Below the pieces are notes generated by a model that was given only the letters and a program-made list of their open reading frames with translations, had not been told where the DNA came from and searched no databases. A stretch of 64,000 nt of DNA, taken from contig NZ_CAESCH010000003.1 of assembly GCF_903166545.1 (NCBI RefSeq), positions 62,001 to 126,000 of the forward strand, read 5' to 3'. Positions 27,079-36,539 of this stretch are shown here, piece after piece (position 1 is the first letter of the stretch; each line of letters opens with the position of its first letter). A program made the translations under genes and the position numbers. Source of the DNA: Metabacillus schmidteae. GTDB lineage: Bacteria > Bacillota > Bacilli > Bacillales > Bacillaceae.

Positions 27079-29361
27079 ATAACCGGCTGTGTCTGTATAA
27101 TGCTCTTCTATATTTAGATCCGTCTCATGGTGCAACAATCCATCCAAAACATGAATCGCATCCCTTGAGTTTGTATGAATAATCTTTGTGTAGTAAGAAG
27201 AGAATTGATCACTAGTAAAACGATAAATGGTGGCTCCTTTTCCAGTTCCATAATGTGGATTTGCATCTGCATGTAGTGATGAAACACCTAGCTGCATTCT
27301 CATACCGTCTGACGAGGATGTTGTACCGTCGCCCCAATGGGAGGACAATTGCAATTTATGATGAAAATTTACTAATATGGCTTGGGCTTTATTCATTGCA
27401 TCTTCATACATGCGCCATTGAGATACATTGGCTAGTTGCTTATATGTAAGTCCGGGTGTGGCTTCGGCCATCTTGCTCAAGCCAATATTCATTCCCATTC
27501 CTAAAAGGGCAGCCATGATAATGATTGTTTCTTCCTTATCAGGTTTTCGATTATTAGAAGCATGAGTGAATTGCTCATGAAATCCAGTTATATGAGCAAC
27601 ATCCATGAGTAAATCGGTTAATTTTACTCTTGGTAGCATCTGATAAAGGCTTGCACTAAACTTTTTTGCCTCTTCTGGAACATCTTTTTCTAAGCGTGCG
27701 AGTGATAGCTTTCCTTTTTCAAGAGAAACTCCATCCAACTTGTTGGAATTGGAAGCTAACCACTTTAACCTTTCATTAAGGCTGCTGGTTCTCTCCGTTA
27801 TATAATCTTCGAATGATAAACTAACTGATAATCTCGTATTGTCCCTCGTTTGATTCCATGTATCTTCCGAAAACAAATATTCCTCAAAATCTCTATATTG
27901 TCTGCTGCCAATAATGGAAACATCTCCTGCCCGAACATGCTCCCGAAGTTCTGTTAAAACAGCCATTTCATAGTAATGACGATTGATTGTTGTACCATCA
28001 TCCTCGTATAAATGCTTTTTCCACCGTTTTGAAATAAAATCCACAGGTGAGTCATCAGGCACTTTTCGTTTTCCGGATTCGTTCATTCCTCGGATAATCT
28101 CAACAGCCTTTAAAAGTGGCTCATTTGCCTTTGTGGAATGGAATTCCAATACTCTTAATAGCGTTGGCGTATATTTTCTTAGTGAATAAAACCGTTTTTG
28201 CAGTAAGTCTAAATAATCATAGTCGGCAGGACGTGCAAGTTCCTGAGCTTCTTCGACTGAAGAGACAAAAGAATTCCATTCGATAACGGATTCTAAAACC
28301 TCAAAAACGTCTAATTTTTCCTGTTTTGCTTTGATCAAAGCTTGTCCAATGTTCGTAAAGTGTATAACTTTCTCATTCAGCTTTTTACCGTTTTGTTTCT
28401 GAATTTCCTCTTGAGCCTTACGGCCTTTTGATAACAGACTGAGTATTTGTCTGTCATGGATTTCAAAAGCTTTATCAGTTAACTCCTGAGTAAGATTTAA
28501 TAAATAGACGGTTAATATCGAATAGCGTTTATCTTCTTGAAAGTCACGGAATGCATAAGGCTCATATCTTGAACCTAAACGAGATAGCTGTAATAGACGA
28601 TTGCGATGCAAATGACTAATGCTAACTGTTTCTAATCCTATGCCTCGTATGTATTCAAGTCGTTCTATCACTTTCAGGAATGTTTCAGGTGAAGGATGAC
28701 CCGGTTGTTCCTTTAACCAACCCAATATTGTTTTATTGGATTCGGATGGATGCTGCAAAGTTATGATCTCTTCAAGTTTTTCTTTTTGCTCATTTGTTAG
28801 AGACTGACTAACCGTATTAAATAGCTTCTTTTCAGCCATTGCTCTTGCCTCCCACACGATTCTTTCAAGTGTGGTGATAGCAGGCAGTATGATTTTGTTT
28901 TTTCTTAGAAAATCTATGCATTCATGCAGTAGATGAATAGCATCACCATTTTCCAAAGCTAATTGATGAAGGTGCTTAAATGTCATTCGATATTCTCTCA
29001 GGGTAAAAGTTATAAAGTCGTATTCACTTCGAATTTCTTTCAAATGATCCCAAAGTGTATTTTCCCTTTGAGGATAATGACTAAGCGAAGATGGACTAGC
29101 ACCGATCTGTTTCGATATATATTGTAAGACCGAATTTGAGATGCTTTTGATATGAGTGTATGGCCAACCGGGATACCGAAGAACAGCTAATTGAACGGCA
29201 AATCCTAAACGGTTTTCCTCCCTCCTTCGCTTATTAACTATTTCTAAATCCCGTTTGGAAAAAGTGAAGTAGGTCCCCAGTATCCATTCATCTTCAGGGA
29301 TTTGCATTAAAGCCTGTCTCTGTTCCGTTGTAAGCAATTCTCTACCTCTCGCAATTTTCAT
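27079..29361 (-). pseudogene. tnpA: 5' part of Tn3-family transposase gene tnpA
   Basis: 761 codons of Tn3-type TnpA from MKIARGRELLTTEQRQALMQ to EEHYTDTAGY. It contains the first catalytic Asp (HWGDGTTSSSDGMRM) and the second in HYTDTAGY. The reading frame then runs into element DNA. With the 3' part (21904-22596) the original protein would be ~990 residues, normal for the family. It is divergent from tnpR across the res-like region. Confidence 0.93.
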
Positions 29362-29399
29362 TCAGTATCACCCATTTCTGTATTTTCAATTAATTAGTT

Positions 29400-29505
29400 C
29401 AATTATATATCAATAGAGTGTACTCTATTGATACAAGTATAGTAGACTGATAAAATCATAGTTAAGAGTGTCTCATAAGACTTGTCTCAAAAACGAGGTG
29501 AAATT
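29400..29505. promoter_or_regulatory. res-like resolution region and divergent promoters
   Basis: Contains a perfect palindrome TATCAATAGAG-TGTA-CTCTATTGATA (29408-29433), the form of a resolvase crossover site, followed by TGTCTCATAAGACTTGTCTC (29470-29489), a likely accessory site. It lies between divergent tnpA and tnpR as expected. Confidence 0.7.
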
Positions 29506-30081
29506 TTGCAGAAAATCGGTTATATACGCGTCAGTTCGACTAGCCAAAATCCTTCAAGGCAATTTCAGCAATTGAACGAAATTGGAATGGATATTATTTA
29601 TGAAGAAAAAATTTCAGGAGCCACAAAGGATCGTGAACAACTTCAAAAAATGTTAGAGGATTTACAGGAAGGTGACGTTATTTATGTTACAGATTTAACT
29701 CGGATCACTCGAAGTACGCAAGATTTATTTGAATTGATTGATTTAATACGAAATAAAAAGGCAAGCTTAAAATCACTTAAGGATACATGGCTAGATTTAT
29801 CAGAAGATAATCCATACAGCCAATTCTTAATTACGGTAATGGCTGGTGTTAACCAATTAGAGCGAGACCTTATTCGTTTGCGTCAGCGTGAAGGAATTGA
29901 GCTCGCAAAGAAAGAAGGGAAGTTTAAAGGACGGTTAAAGAAATATCATAAAAATCACGCAGGAATGAATTATGCAGTAAAGCTATATAAAGAAGGAAAT
30001 ATGACTGTAAATCAAATTTGTGAAATTACAAATGTATCTAGGGCTTCATTATATAGAAAGCTGTCAGAAGTGAACAATTAG
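29506..30081 (+). CDS. tnpR: Serine resolvase of the Tn3 element
   Basis: 191 residues from TTG 29506, which follows GAGGTG at 7 nt. The catalytic Ser lies in GYIRVSSTSQNPSRQ, the Arg pair in DLTRITRSTQDLFEL, helix E in NQLERDLIRLRQREG, and a C-terminal Hin-type helix-turn-helix (NQICEITNVSRASLYRKL). It resolves cointegrates at the res region upstream. Intact, unlike tnpA. Confidence 0.93.
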   Translation: MQKIGYIRVSSTSQNPSRQFQQLNEIGMDIIYEEKISGATKDREQLQKMLEDLQEGDVIYVTDLTRITRSTQDLFELIDLIRNKKASLKSLKDTWLDLSEDNPYSQFLITVMAGVNQLERDLIRLRQREGIELAKKEGKFKGRLKKYHKNHAGMNYAVKLYKEGNMTVNQICEITNVSRASLYRKLSEVNN

Positions 30082-30244
30082 TCACTCCTTATTCCATATA
30101 AGGCCCCGATTGTGGAGTATCTCTAATTACGTAGTAGACTAAATACTGCGCAATAAATAATGTCTTAAATTAAGTTATTGCAAGAAAGATAGCAGAAATA
30201 AAAAGAGATAAACAGCTATCCATTATTAATGGTTTTTCTTTTTC

Positions 30245-30268
30245 CACCGTGGTTTGCGGTGTTTTTTT
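30245..30268 (+). terminator. Weak terminator after tnpR
   Basis: CACCG/CGGTG short stem with a run of seven T. The rest of 30082-30479 shows no gene. Confidence 0.5.
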
Positions 30269-30479
30269 ATAAATAAAAAGACCCTATACCTCTTCGGAAA
30301 ATCTAACGATTGCAGCAAACATTTTGGCTAAAGCATATCCTTCCTAGTTTCATTATTAACTTTATATATCATTTAATCTTCTCAGCTTGGTTAATAATAA
30401 AATACATTAAATTTTTCAAACTATATTTTTCCACTTAGCAAACCACTTTACAAATTAAATCATATATTATACAATTCAA

Positions 30480-30503
30480 CTATTCAATCAATAAGTTGAA
30501 TAG
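30480..30503. promoter_or_regulatory. ArsR-type operator
   Basis: CTATTCAA and TTGAATAG, 8-bp perfect arms spaced by 8 nt, just upstream of the ArsR-rhodanese gene. Such AT-rich palindromes are typical autoregulatory sites of ArsR/SmtB proteins. Confidence 0.6.
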
Positions 30504-30518
30504 ATTAGAGGTGATTAT

Positions 30519-31172
30519 ATGGAACCTAGAGAATTTAAAGATCTTGTTTACAGTCAATTTGCTCGAATTAGTAAAGCTCTATCTAGTCCTAAGCGCTTTG
30601 AGTTATTAGATTATTTATCTCAAGGACCAAAAACAGTGGAGAGGTTATCCAAAGAAGCAAAGATGTCTGTAGCAAATACATCAAAACACCTTCAGGCACT
30701 ACTAGAGGCTAGATTAGTTAAATTTAGTAAGGATAAAAACTTTGTATTCTACTCTTTAACAGATGATAACGTAATTGAACTCCTGCATTCGATTAAAAAT
30801 TTAGCCGAAATGCAGTTTAGTGATATTACACACGTAAGAAAAGGTTATATAGGAAGAGATGAAAGGATTAAAATGGTTCATCTTAAAGATATGTTGAAAG
30901 AGATACAAAATGGTGAGGCTGTTCTAATTGATGTTAGACCAGAAGATGAATATAAAAATCAACATATTACGGGAGCTCTATCGATACCTGTTGAAGATCT
31001 AGAGGAGCATATTTCTTCTCTTCCAAAAGATAAAAAAATAATTGCTTATTGTCGTGGACCTTATTGTGCTTTTGCAACACAAGCAGTAGAAACATTAAAC
31101 TCCCTTGGATACGAAGCTTATCGCATGGAAGAAGGGGTTCATGAGTGGAAACAATCTGATTATATTCATTAA
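30519..31172 (+). CDS. ArsR-family regulator fused to rhodanese
   Basis: 217 residues. Residues ~10-95 are an ArsR winged helix (LSSPKRFELLDYLSQGPKTV; SVANTSKHLQALLEARLV). Residues ~120-212 are a rhodanese domain (VLIDVRPEDEYKNQHITGAL) with active-site CRGPYC. It probably senses persulfide or sulfane sulfur through the rhodanese or other Cys and controls the adjacent dioxygenase gene. First cargo gene after tnpR, with its own palindromic operator. Confidence 0.9.
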   Translation: MEPREFKDLVYSQFARISKALSSPKRFELLDYLSQGPKTVERLSKEAKMSVANTSKHLQALLEARLVKFSKDKNFVFYSLTDDNVIELLHSIKNLAEMQFSDITHVRKGYIGRDERIKMVHLKDMLKEIQNGEAVLIDVRPEDEYKNQHITGALSIPVEDLEEHISSLPKDKKIIAYCRGPYCAFATQAVETLNSLGYEAYRMEEGVHEWKQSDYIH

Positions 31173-31191
31173 TTTTAAGGAGGAATTAAAA

Positions 31192-31920
31192 ATGTTATTT
31201 CGTCAATATTTACACACTAATCCAGTAGCAGCATCATATTTTTTTGGGTGTGGAAGTCAATCACAAGGAGTGGTGGTAGACCCACTAGAAGATCAAGTTG
31301 ATTTTTATGTAGAAGAAGCTGAAAAGTTAGGCATGAATATTGTTTATGTAATTGATACACATCTTCATGCTGACCATGTATCAGGTGCAAGAAAATTAGC
31401 TGAGAAAACAGGTGCAAAATATGTCCTTCATTCTTCAGCAGAAACAAGCTTTAACTTTACTCCAGTAGAAGACGGGGATGAATTATTAGCTGGAAATACA
31501 CTATTAAAGTTCTTGCATACCCCAGGTCATACACCAGAGCACATTTCTATCGTGGTTTCTGATAAACGTCGAGCTGATGAACCTTGGTTTGTCTTAACAG
31601 GTCATACGTTAATGGTTGGAGATGCAGGTAGAACTGAATTGGCTGTATCTATTGAAGAAGGGGCAAAAGATTTGTATCAAAGCTTAAAAAAGATCACTCA
31701 ATTAGAAGACCATGTTGAAATTTATCCTGGAGCGTTTTCAGGATCAGTTTGTGGACGTGGTTTAAGTGGGAAACCTTCTTCAACCATTGGATTTGAAAAA
31801 CGTCACAATGAAGCAATGAGATTTGATAACGAGAAGGAATTTGTTGATTTTATGACAACGAACGTACCACCACAACCAGAAGGTTTTAAAGAGATGAGAA
31901 AAACAAATCAAGGAAAATAA
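31192..31920 (+). CDS. Persulfide dioxygenase-like MBL-fold hydrolase
   Basis: 242 residues; ATG 31192 follows AAGGAGG and is preferred to an in-frame start 87 nt upstream. Metal motifs are THLHADHVSG, HTPGHTPEH and VGDAGRTEL, the ETHE1/glyoxalase-II-like arrangement using a single iron in persulfide dioxygenases. It probably oxidises low-molecular-weight persulfides to sulfite. Directly follows the ArsR-rhodanese regulator. Confidence 0.88.
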   Translation: MLFRQYLHTNPVAASYFFGCGSQSQGVVVDPLEDQVDFYVEEAEKLGMNIVYVIDTHLHADHVSGARKLAEKTGAKYVLHSSAETSFNFTPVEDGDELLAGNTLLKFLHTPGHTPEHISIVVSDKRRADEPWFVLTGHTLMVGDAGRTELAVSIEEGAKDLYQSLKKITQLEDHVEIYPGAFSGSVCGRGLSGKPSSTIGFEKRHNEAMRFDNEKEFVDFMTTNVPPQPEGFKEMRKTNQGK

Positions 31921-31926
31921 TAAAGT

Positions 31927-31955
31927 GGAGAACCTCTATTTGGTTCTCCCTTTTT
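31927..31955 (+). terminator. Terminator or attenuator
   Basis: GGAGAACC/GGTTCTCC with a 7-nt loop and T run, directly before the ribosome site of the transporter gene, so partial readthrough is likely. Confidence 0.75.
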
Positions 31956-31968
31956 GGAGGTGAATGGT

Positions 31969-33186
31969 TTGAGTAAAGTACAAATTGGAATTAAAGAAAA
32001 TTTAATAAATTTCATACTTCTAGTTGTTACGAACTTCTTTGTTGGTTCAATGGTTGGTTTAGAAAGAACCATTCTCCCGATTATTGGTGAAGAAGATTTT
32101 GGTTTGGCATCGGCTAGTGCGGCATTATCTTTTATTATTAGTTTTGGATTTTCAAAGGCTATTGTGAATTATTTTGCAGGTGCTATCGCAGACCGATTAG
32201 GAAGAAAGAAAGTCCTTCTTATCGGTTGGAGTATCGGCTTATTAGTTCCTTTGCTGGTTATATTTGCGACCTCATGGTGGATGATTGTAGTTGCAAATAT
32301 TTTCTTAGGTATCAACCAAGGATTATCTTGGTCCATGACCGTAAATATGAAAATTGATTTATCGAAACCTACTCAAAGAGGTTTTGCTGTAGGGTTAAAT
32401 GAATTTGCAGGGTATATAGGAGTAGCTGTAATGGCTGGTGTCTCTGGTTTTGTTGCAACAAATTTTTCTAACCGCCCCGAACCATTTTATTTAGGTATTA
32501 TTATTGTGGTAATCGGTTTTATCTTATCATTACTTGTAAGAGATACAGAAGAACATATAAAGCTTCAAACAAAATCATCCAATAATGGTCCGACTTTATC
32601 TGCAAAAGAAGTGTTCAAAATAACTACGTTTAAGAATAAAAGTTTATCTAGCATCACTTTTGCAGGATTAAGCACAAACCTTAAAGATGGTATGGCTTGG
32701 GGACTCTTCCCATTATTCTTTACAGGTGTTGGCTTAACCGTATCAGAAATTGGAGTGTTAGTTGCGATTTATCCAGCTTCATGGGGATTTTTCCAACTGT
32801 TTACCGGAGCGTTAAGTGATAAGATCGGACGAAAGTGGTTCATTGTTGGTGGAATGTGGCTTCAAGCTCTTTCTCTGTGGATGATTTTATTTGTAAACGA
32901 ATATAGCCTATGGTTCATAGCAGCTATTCTTCTAGGACTAGGAACCGCAATGGTATATCCAACCTTACAAGCTTCAATTAGTGATATAGCACAACCAGAA
33001 TGGAGAGCCTCATCAATGGGAGTTTATCGTTTTTGGAGAGATAGTGGATATGCATTTGGAGCATTATTTGCAGGATTTATTGCAGATATGCTTAATATTA
33101 GTTGGGCAATTGGTTTAGTTGCTCTATTACCTCTAATTGCAGGAATCATAACAGCAGTTCGAATGAATGAAACATTAATAAGGTAG
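31969..33186 (+). CDS. MFS transporter
   Basis: 405 residues from TTG 31969, 8 nt after GGAGG. About twelve membrane segments and the MFS loop motif GAIADRLGRKKVL (repeated as GALSDKIGRKWF after the sixth span). Probably an exporter of a sulfur compound or anion, given its position between persulfide genes; the substrate cannot be read. Confidence 0.85.
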   Translation: MSKVQIGIKENLINFILLVVTNFFVGSMVGLERTILPIIGEEDFGLASASAALSFIISFGFSKAIVNYFAGAIADRLGRKKVLLIGWSIGLLVPLLVIFATSWWMIVVANIFLGINQGLSWSMTVNMKIDLSKPTQRGFAVGLNEFAGYIGVAVMAGVSGFVATNFSNRPEPFYLGIIIVVIGFILSLLVRDTEEHIKLQTKSSNNGPTLSAKEVFKITTFKNKSLSSITFAGLSTNLKDGMAWGLFPLFFTGVGLTVSEIGVLVAIYPASWGFFQLFTGALSDKIGRKWFIVGGMWLQALSLWMILFVNEYSLWFIAAILLGLGTAMVYPTLQASISDIAQPEWRASSMGVYRFWRDSGYAFGALFAGFIADMLNISWAIGLVALLPLIAGIITAVRMNETLIR

Positions 33187-33297
33187 GAACAGAGTATTGA
33201 ATCAATATAAAAGATTTATTGAAAAATCCTACTCAATGTACGACAAAGACCAAACTTAAGGCTTGTAGTATCTTATTACTCATTTTATAATTAATAT

Positions 33298-33313
33298 ATA
33301 CCATTACGGGTAT
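33298..33313. promoter_or_regulatory. CstR/CsoR-type operator candidate 1
   Basis: ATACCATTACGGGTAT, imperfect palindrome of the ATACC-n-GGGTAT form seen five more times in this cargo. It sits just upstream of the methyltransferase gene. Confidence 0.5.
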
Positions 33314-33322
33314 ACGTATATA

Positions 33323-33914
33323 ATGGAAGGGGGGATGATTCTGTCTCATCGAACTGATCCAAATAGAGCATATAGGCTCTTTGATCCAAAGAGAAAAAAG
33401 CTTATAACACCCAATAAGGCATTGGAATTATTAGAACTTGAAGAGTTTGAAAATGTCGCTGATCTAGGTGCGGGTAACGGCTATTTTACACTTTCACTAA
33501 CGAAAAAATCTAAGATGGTTTATGCTGTAGATATTGAACCCAGGATGTTGAAATTATTAATGGAACGTGCAGAAAAGGAGAACATAAGTAATATCAGGTA
33601 TGTTGAAAGTAATCTTGAGGATATAAAATTGGAAAAGAATATTGTAGATAGATAAAGCGTTAATAGCTTTTGTCATACATGAAGTGCCTGATATAAAAGC
33701 TGCACTCGGAGAAATTCGTAGGATTATAAAGCCAGGTGGAATGTTTGTATTGTTAGAATGGGAAGCGGTGGAATCAGAGATAGGACCTTCAATAGAACAG
33801 AAAGTACCGTCTATAACCATGAAAAAGTTATTAGAACAAAACGGCTTTCATCCAAAACTTGTGCATTTAAATCAATCAATTTATGCAATAATTGCTAAAA
33901 ACATTAAATTTTAA
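33323..33914 (+). pseudogene. Class I SAM methyltransferase, frameshifted
   Basis: Frame 1 (33323-33655) gives SHRTDPNRAYRLFDPKRKK, the SAM motif VADLGAGNGYFTL and acidic VYAVDIEP. Frame 2 continues KALIAFVIHEVPDI, IKPGGMFVLLEWE and the C-terminus to 33914. The break coincides with a tandem GATAGATA (33648-33655); removing one GATA restores VDKALIAFV. The enzyme would be ~195 residues. Related to UbiE-like methyltransferases found with arsenic and sulfur genes. Confidence 0.85.
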
Positions 33915-33926
33915 GGAGGATAAAAA

Positions 33927-34310
33927 ATGTTTGACTATACCGTTGAAACAAAAAAGAGTATTAATGAAGCAGTAACAAGTTTAGAAACTAATTTGAAAGA
34001 AGAGAAGTTTGGCGTTTTGTGGATGTTTGATATCAAAGACAAACTTCAAGAGAAGGGACTAGATTTTAATCAGGAATATAAGGTCTTAGAAGTCTGTAAT
34101 CCACATGAAGCTCAGAGAGTTTTAAATGAAAACTTATTAGTGGGGTATTTTTTACCATGTAAAATTGTTGTTTACAGTGACAATGGGCAAACTAAGATAG
34201 GGATGCCTAGACCAACAGCACTTATTAAGCTTGTGAATAATGATGAAATCATAAAGCTTGCAAAAGATATTGAGGATCGTTTAATTAATTGTATTAATAA
34301 AAGTATATAG
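33927..34310 (+). CDS. DUF302 domain protein
   Basis: 127 residues matching DUF302: ETKKSINEAVTSLETNLKEE, FGVLWMFDIKDKL, YKVLEVCNPHEAQRVLN and FLPCKIVVYSD. These small cytosolic proteins often accompany sulfur or redox genes; the activity is unknown. AAGGAGG directly upstream; separated by 12 nt from the methyltransferase. Confidence 0.85.
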   Translation: MFDYTVETKKSINEAVTSLETNLKEEKFGVLWMFDIKDKLQEKGLDFNQEYKVLEVCNPHEAQRVLNENLLVGYFLPCKIVVYSDNGQTKIGMPRPTALIKLVNNDEIIKLAKDIEDRLINCINKSI

Positions 34311-34365
34311 AAACTGTGAATTTGCCAGTCAAGAAATAAATATTTTATAACTACTTTGAAAAAAA

Positions 34366-34402
34366 CGGGCGACGATAAAAAACTATCGCCGTCCTTTTTT
34401 TT
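34366..34402. terminator. Terminator after the DUF302 gene
   Basis: ACGGGCGA..GATA pairs with TATC-GCCGT, followed by eight T. Confidence 0.75.
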
Positions 34403-34617
34403 ATTTTTCGTTTACTATTTTATTTATCGTATCTATCATTTCAGGACTTTGAAATATTTCTATCATGCCATCTTGCATTTCCGGTACTGCCATCATGTCC
34501 AGCATACATATTTGGGCTTATGCCACCAGAGTACATCATATGATCGATGCCACCATATCCGGCAAGAAGGAGTAAGGCTAAAACGGCAACGACACGTTGA
34601 TTTGTTTTTATTTTCAT
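34401..34617 (-). pseudogene. Small secreted or membrane-anchored protein, frameshifted
   Basis: ATG 34617 after AAGGAGG opens a signal-like segment (QRVVAVLALLLLAGYGGID) and HMMYSGGISPNM. The frame then ends early at 34441. A second frame continues MLDMMAVPEMQDGMIEIFQS and PEMIDTINKIVNEK to 34401, a Met/Glu-rich tail that fits the N-terminal part. One frameshift is likely. Confidence 0.5.
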
Positions 34618-34714
34618 TTGTTTTCCTCCTTGTTTAGACATTCACTTTTACTGCTTTCCCGAATAAATGTCTTTTATAGCCCTAAGGTTAATCCACCTAA
34701 TATTTCAAACAAAA

Positions 34715-34762
34715 TTAAACTCCACCTAAAACTCCACCTACTATTATTATTTTTTTATTCAT
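34715..34762 (-). pseudogene. N-terminal stub, possibly of a CoA-disulfide reductase
   Basis: MNKKIIIVGGVLGGV then stop. This matches only the FAD-binding start typical of CoA-disulfide/persulfide reductases (KIVIVGGVAGG). The rest is gone. Confidence 0.35.
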
Positions 34763-34831
34763 TTTAATCACTCCAGTTCAACTTTATACCCCTGTTAGTA
34801 TTGTGATATTAACATTACTAAAATCAATTAG

Positions 34832-34847
34832 TGTGATAAAAGTTACA
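34832..34847. promoter_or_regulatory. Fnr/Crp-like box
   Basis: TGTGATAAAAGTTACA, one mismatch from TGTGA-N6-TCACA, about 110 nt upstream of the first sulfurtransferase gene of module 1. Confidence 0.4.
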
Positions 34848-34955
34848 ATTAGAAGCTTATTTTGGATTTATATGGACGTGGCAAATAAACATATTTAACC
34901 GATAAAAGAGAATTCTAAGTATGACTTGTATTACTTCAACATAAGGAGTGACGAA

Positions 34956-35276
34956 ATGAATACTAAGTCAAAAGTTGCTGAGATTTTACCAAAAGAAGTA
35001 TCTGAAAAAGTAAGGCAAGGAAAAGCACAAAGTATTATCGATGTTCGTGAACATGAAGAAGTTGCACAAGGGAGAATCCCAGGTGCTTACCATATTCCTT
35101 TAGGAGAGCTTGAAAATCGATTACATGAAATTGACAAAGACAAGGAGCATTTTATGGTATGCCAATCGGGGAATCGGAGTGGAATGGCTGCTGAATTTTT
35201 GCAAGATAAGGGGTATAAAGTGAAAAATATGGTTGGTGGAATGCTTAATTGGGAAGATGAAGTCGAAAAACCGTAA
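34956..35276 (+). CDS. Rhodanese-like sulfurtransferase
   Basis: 106 residues; ATG 34956 follows AAGGAG. Single rhodanese domain with SIIDVREHEEVAQGRIPGA and the active-site loop CQSGNRS. First gene of sulfur module 1 (34956-38755), in which genes are 9-60 nt apart. Likely transfers sulfane sulfur from persulfides to TusA- or DsrE-type carriers. Confidence 0.9.
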   Translation: MNTKSKVAEILPKEVSEKVRQGKAQSIIDVREHEEVAQGRIPGAYHIPLGELENRLHEIDKDKEHFMVCQSGNRSGMAAEFLQDKGYKVKNMVGGMLNWEDEVEKP

Positions 35277-35296
35277 CCCAAGAAGGAGGAATCTCA

Positions 35297-35869
35297 ATGG
35301 AAGTTACAGTTAATAGGGTGTTAGATGCAAAGGGACTGGCTTGCCCGATGCCAATTGTAAAAACAAAAAAAGAAATGAACACCCTTGAACCAGGTGAAGT
35401 GATGGAAATTCAAGCTACCGATAAAGGTTCAACAGCTGATTTAAAGGCTTGGGCTTCTAGTACCGGTCATCAGTATTTAGGAACTGTAGAAGAGGGAGAG
35501 ACCTTAAAACATTATCTTCGAAAAGTTCGTTCAGAAGAAGAAAAACCTGAAGCAAAACATCCGGATGTGGTTCATTTAGATGAATTATTAAAGAAATTAG
35601 ATGGAAATGAAAAAATAACTGTTTTAGATGTGAGAGAACCGGCTGAATATGCATTCGGTCATGTACCGGGTGCTATTAATATCCCACTTGGTGAATTAGA
35701 AAATCGGTTTGAGGAACTTAACAATGTAGACAATCTACATGTCATTTGTAGAACGGGTAGTCGTAGTGATTTTGCTGCACAAAAGTTAACCGAAAAAGGC
35801 TTTAACAACGTTAAAAATGTAGTTCCTGGAATGAAAGACTGGACAGGACCTATCGATAAAAATCATTAA
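35297..35869 (+). CDS. TusA-rhodanese fusion protein
   Basis: 190 residues. Residues 1-75 are a TusA/SirA domain with DAKGLACPMPIVKTKKEM (carrier Cys in CPMP). Residues ~90-185 are rhodanese (VLDVREPAEYAFGHVPGAIN) with active-site CRTGSRS. Same architecture as CstA-type multidomain sulfurtransferases, lacking DsrE, which is encoded next. It has a paralogue at 43010. Confidence 0.92.
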   Translation: MEVTVNRVLDAKGLACPMPIVKTKKEMNTLEPGEVMEIQATDKGSTADLKAWASSTGHQYLGTVEEGETLKHYLRKVRSEEEKPEAKHPDVVHLDELLKKLDGNEKITVLDVREPAEYAFGHVPGAINIPLGELENRFEELNNVDNLHVICRTGSRSDFAAQKLTEKGFNNVKNVVPGMKDWTGPIDKNH

Positions 35870-35885
35870 ACAAGGAGGAATAATA

Positions 35886-36275
35886 ATGAAAGTAGCTATC
35901 ATTGCCTCAAACGGTGGGATGTTTGATGCCTATAAAGTATTCAATATTGCAACGGCTGCAGCTGCTACTGATGCTGAAGTGGGAATCTTTTTTACATTTG
36001 AAGGCTTAAATCTCATTCATAAAGAAGGTCATAAAAATTTGCCAATGCCTACAGGAACAGAACATTATCAAGAAGGATTTAAAAAAGCGAATGTTCCACC
36101 AGTTGAAGAGCTTGTTGCAATGGCGAGTGAGATGGGTGTGAAAATGATTGCGTGCCAAATGACAATGGATGTTATGAGTTTAGAAAAAGAGCATTTTGTA
36201 GAAGGGATTGATGTTGGCGGTGCAGTTACCTTTTTAGCGTTTGCTAAAGATGCTGACGTAACGCTAACGTTCTAA
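35886..36275 (+). CDS. DsrE-family sulfur carrier
   Basis: 129 residues of the DsrE/DsrF fold: VAIIASNGGMFDAYKVFNIA at the start and conserved Cys in MIACQMTMDVM. Such proteins carry persulfide sulfur between rhodanese and TusA. Paralogue at 43848. Confidence 0.9.
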   Translation: MKVAIIASNGGMFDAYKVFNIATAAAATDAEVGIFFTFEGLNLIHKEGHKNLPMPTGTEHYQEGFKKANVPPVEELVAMASEMGVKMIACQMTMDVMSLEKEHFVEGIDVGGAVTFLAFAKDADVTLTF

Positions 36276-36286
36276 AGGAGTGAAGA

Positions 36287-36526
36287 ATGATGAATAAGAA
36301 TGTTACTGTCTATACCACAAACACTTGTCCCTATTGTGTAATGGTAAAAAACTTTTTAAATGAGCAAGGTGTCGCATTTAAAGAAGTAAATGTGCAAGAA
36401 GATCCTGCAGCAGGAGATAAATTGGTTGAAACAACAGGTCAGATGGGAGTCCCTCAAATTGAAATTAGTGGTGAGTGGGTTTTAGGGTATGATCCGGAAA
36501 CGATTACTCAACTTTTAGAAAAGTAA
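36287..36526 (+). CDS. Glutaredoxin-family protein
   Basis: 79 residues, dithiol CPYC active site ([16 protein letters not shown]) and the cis-Pro loop [11 protein letters not shown]. Probably reduces persulfidated or disulfide forms of the neighbouring sulfur carriers. Two possible starts (36287 or 36290). Paralogue at 43602. Confidence 0.92.
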   Translation: MMNKNVTVYTTNTCPYCVMVKNFLNEQGVAFKEVNVQEDPAAGDKLVETTGQMGVPQIEISGEWVLGYDPETITQLLEK

Positions 36527-36539
36527 AAGGAGGAGACAC

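Larger units (their letters stand above)
22597..27080. mobile_element. Tn554-family element inserted in tnpA
   Basis: About 4.5 kb carrying three recombination genes of the size and order of Tn554 tnpA-tnpB-tnpC and one passenger. The junctions are precise: tnpA codons read ...DTAGY to the right and AGYTDQ to the left, with the 8 bp GCYGGTTA present at both ends (TAACCAGC at 22589-22596, TAACCGGC at 27080-27087). That is the signature of site-specific integration at a short core. No long terminal repeats. Confidence 0.85.
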
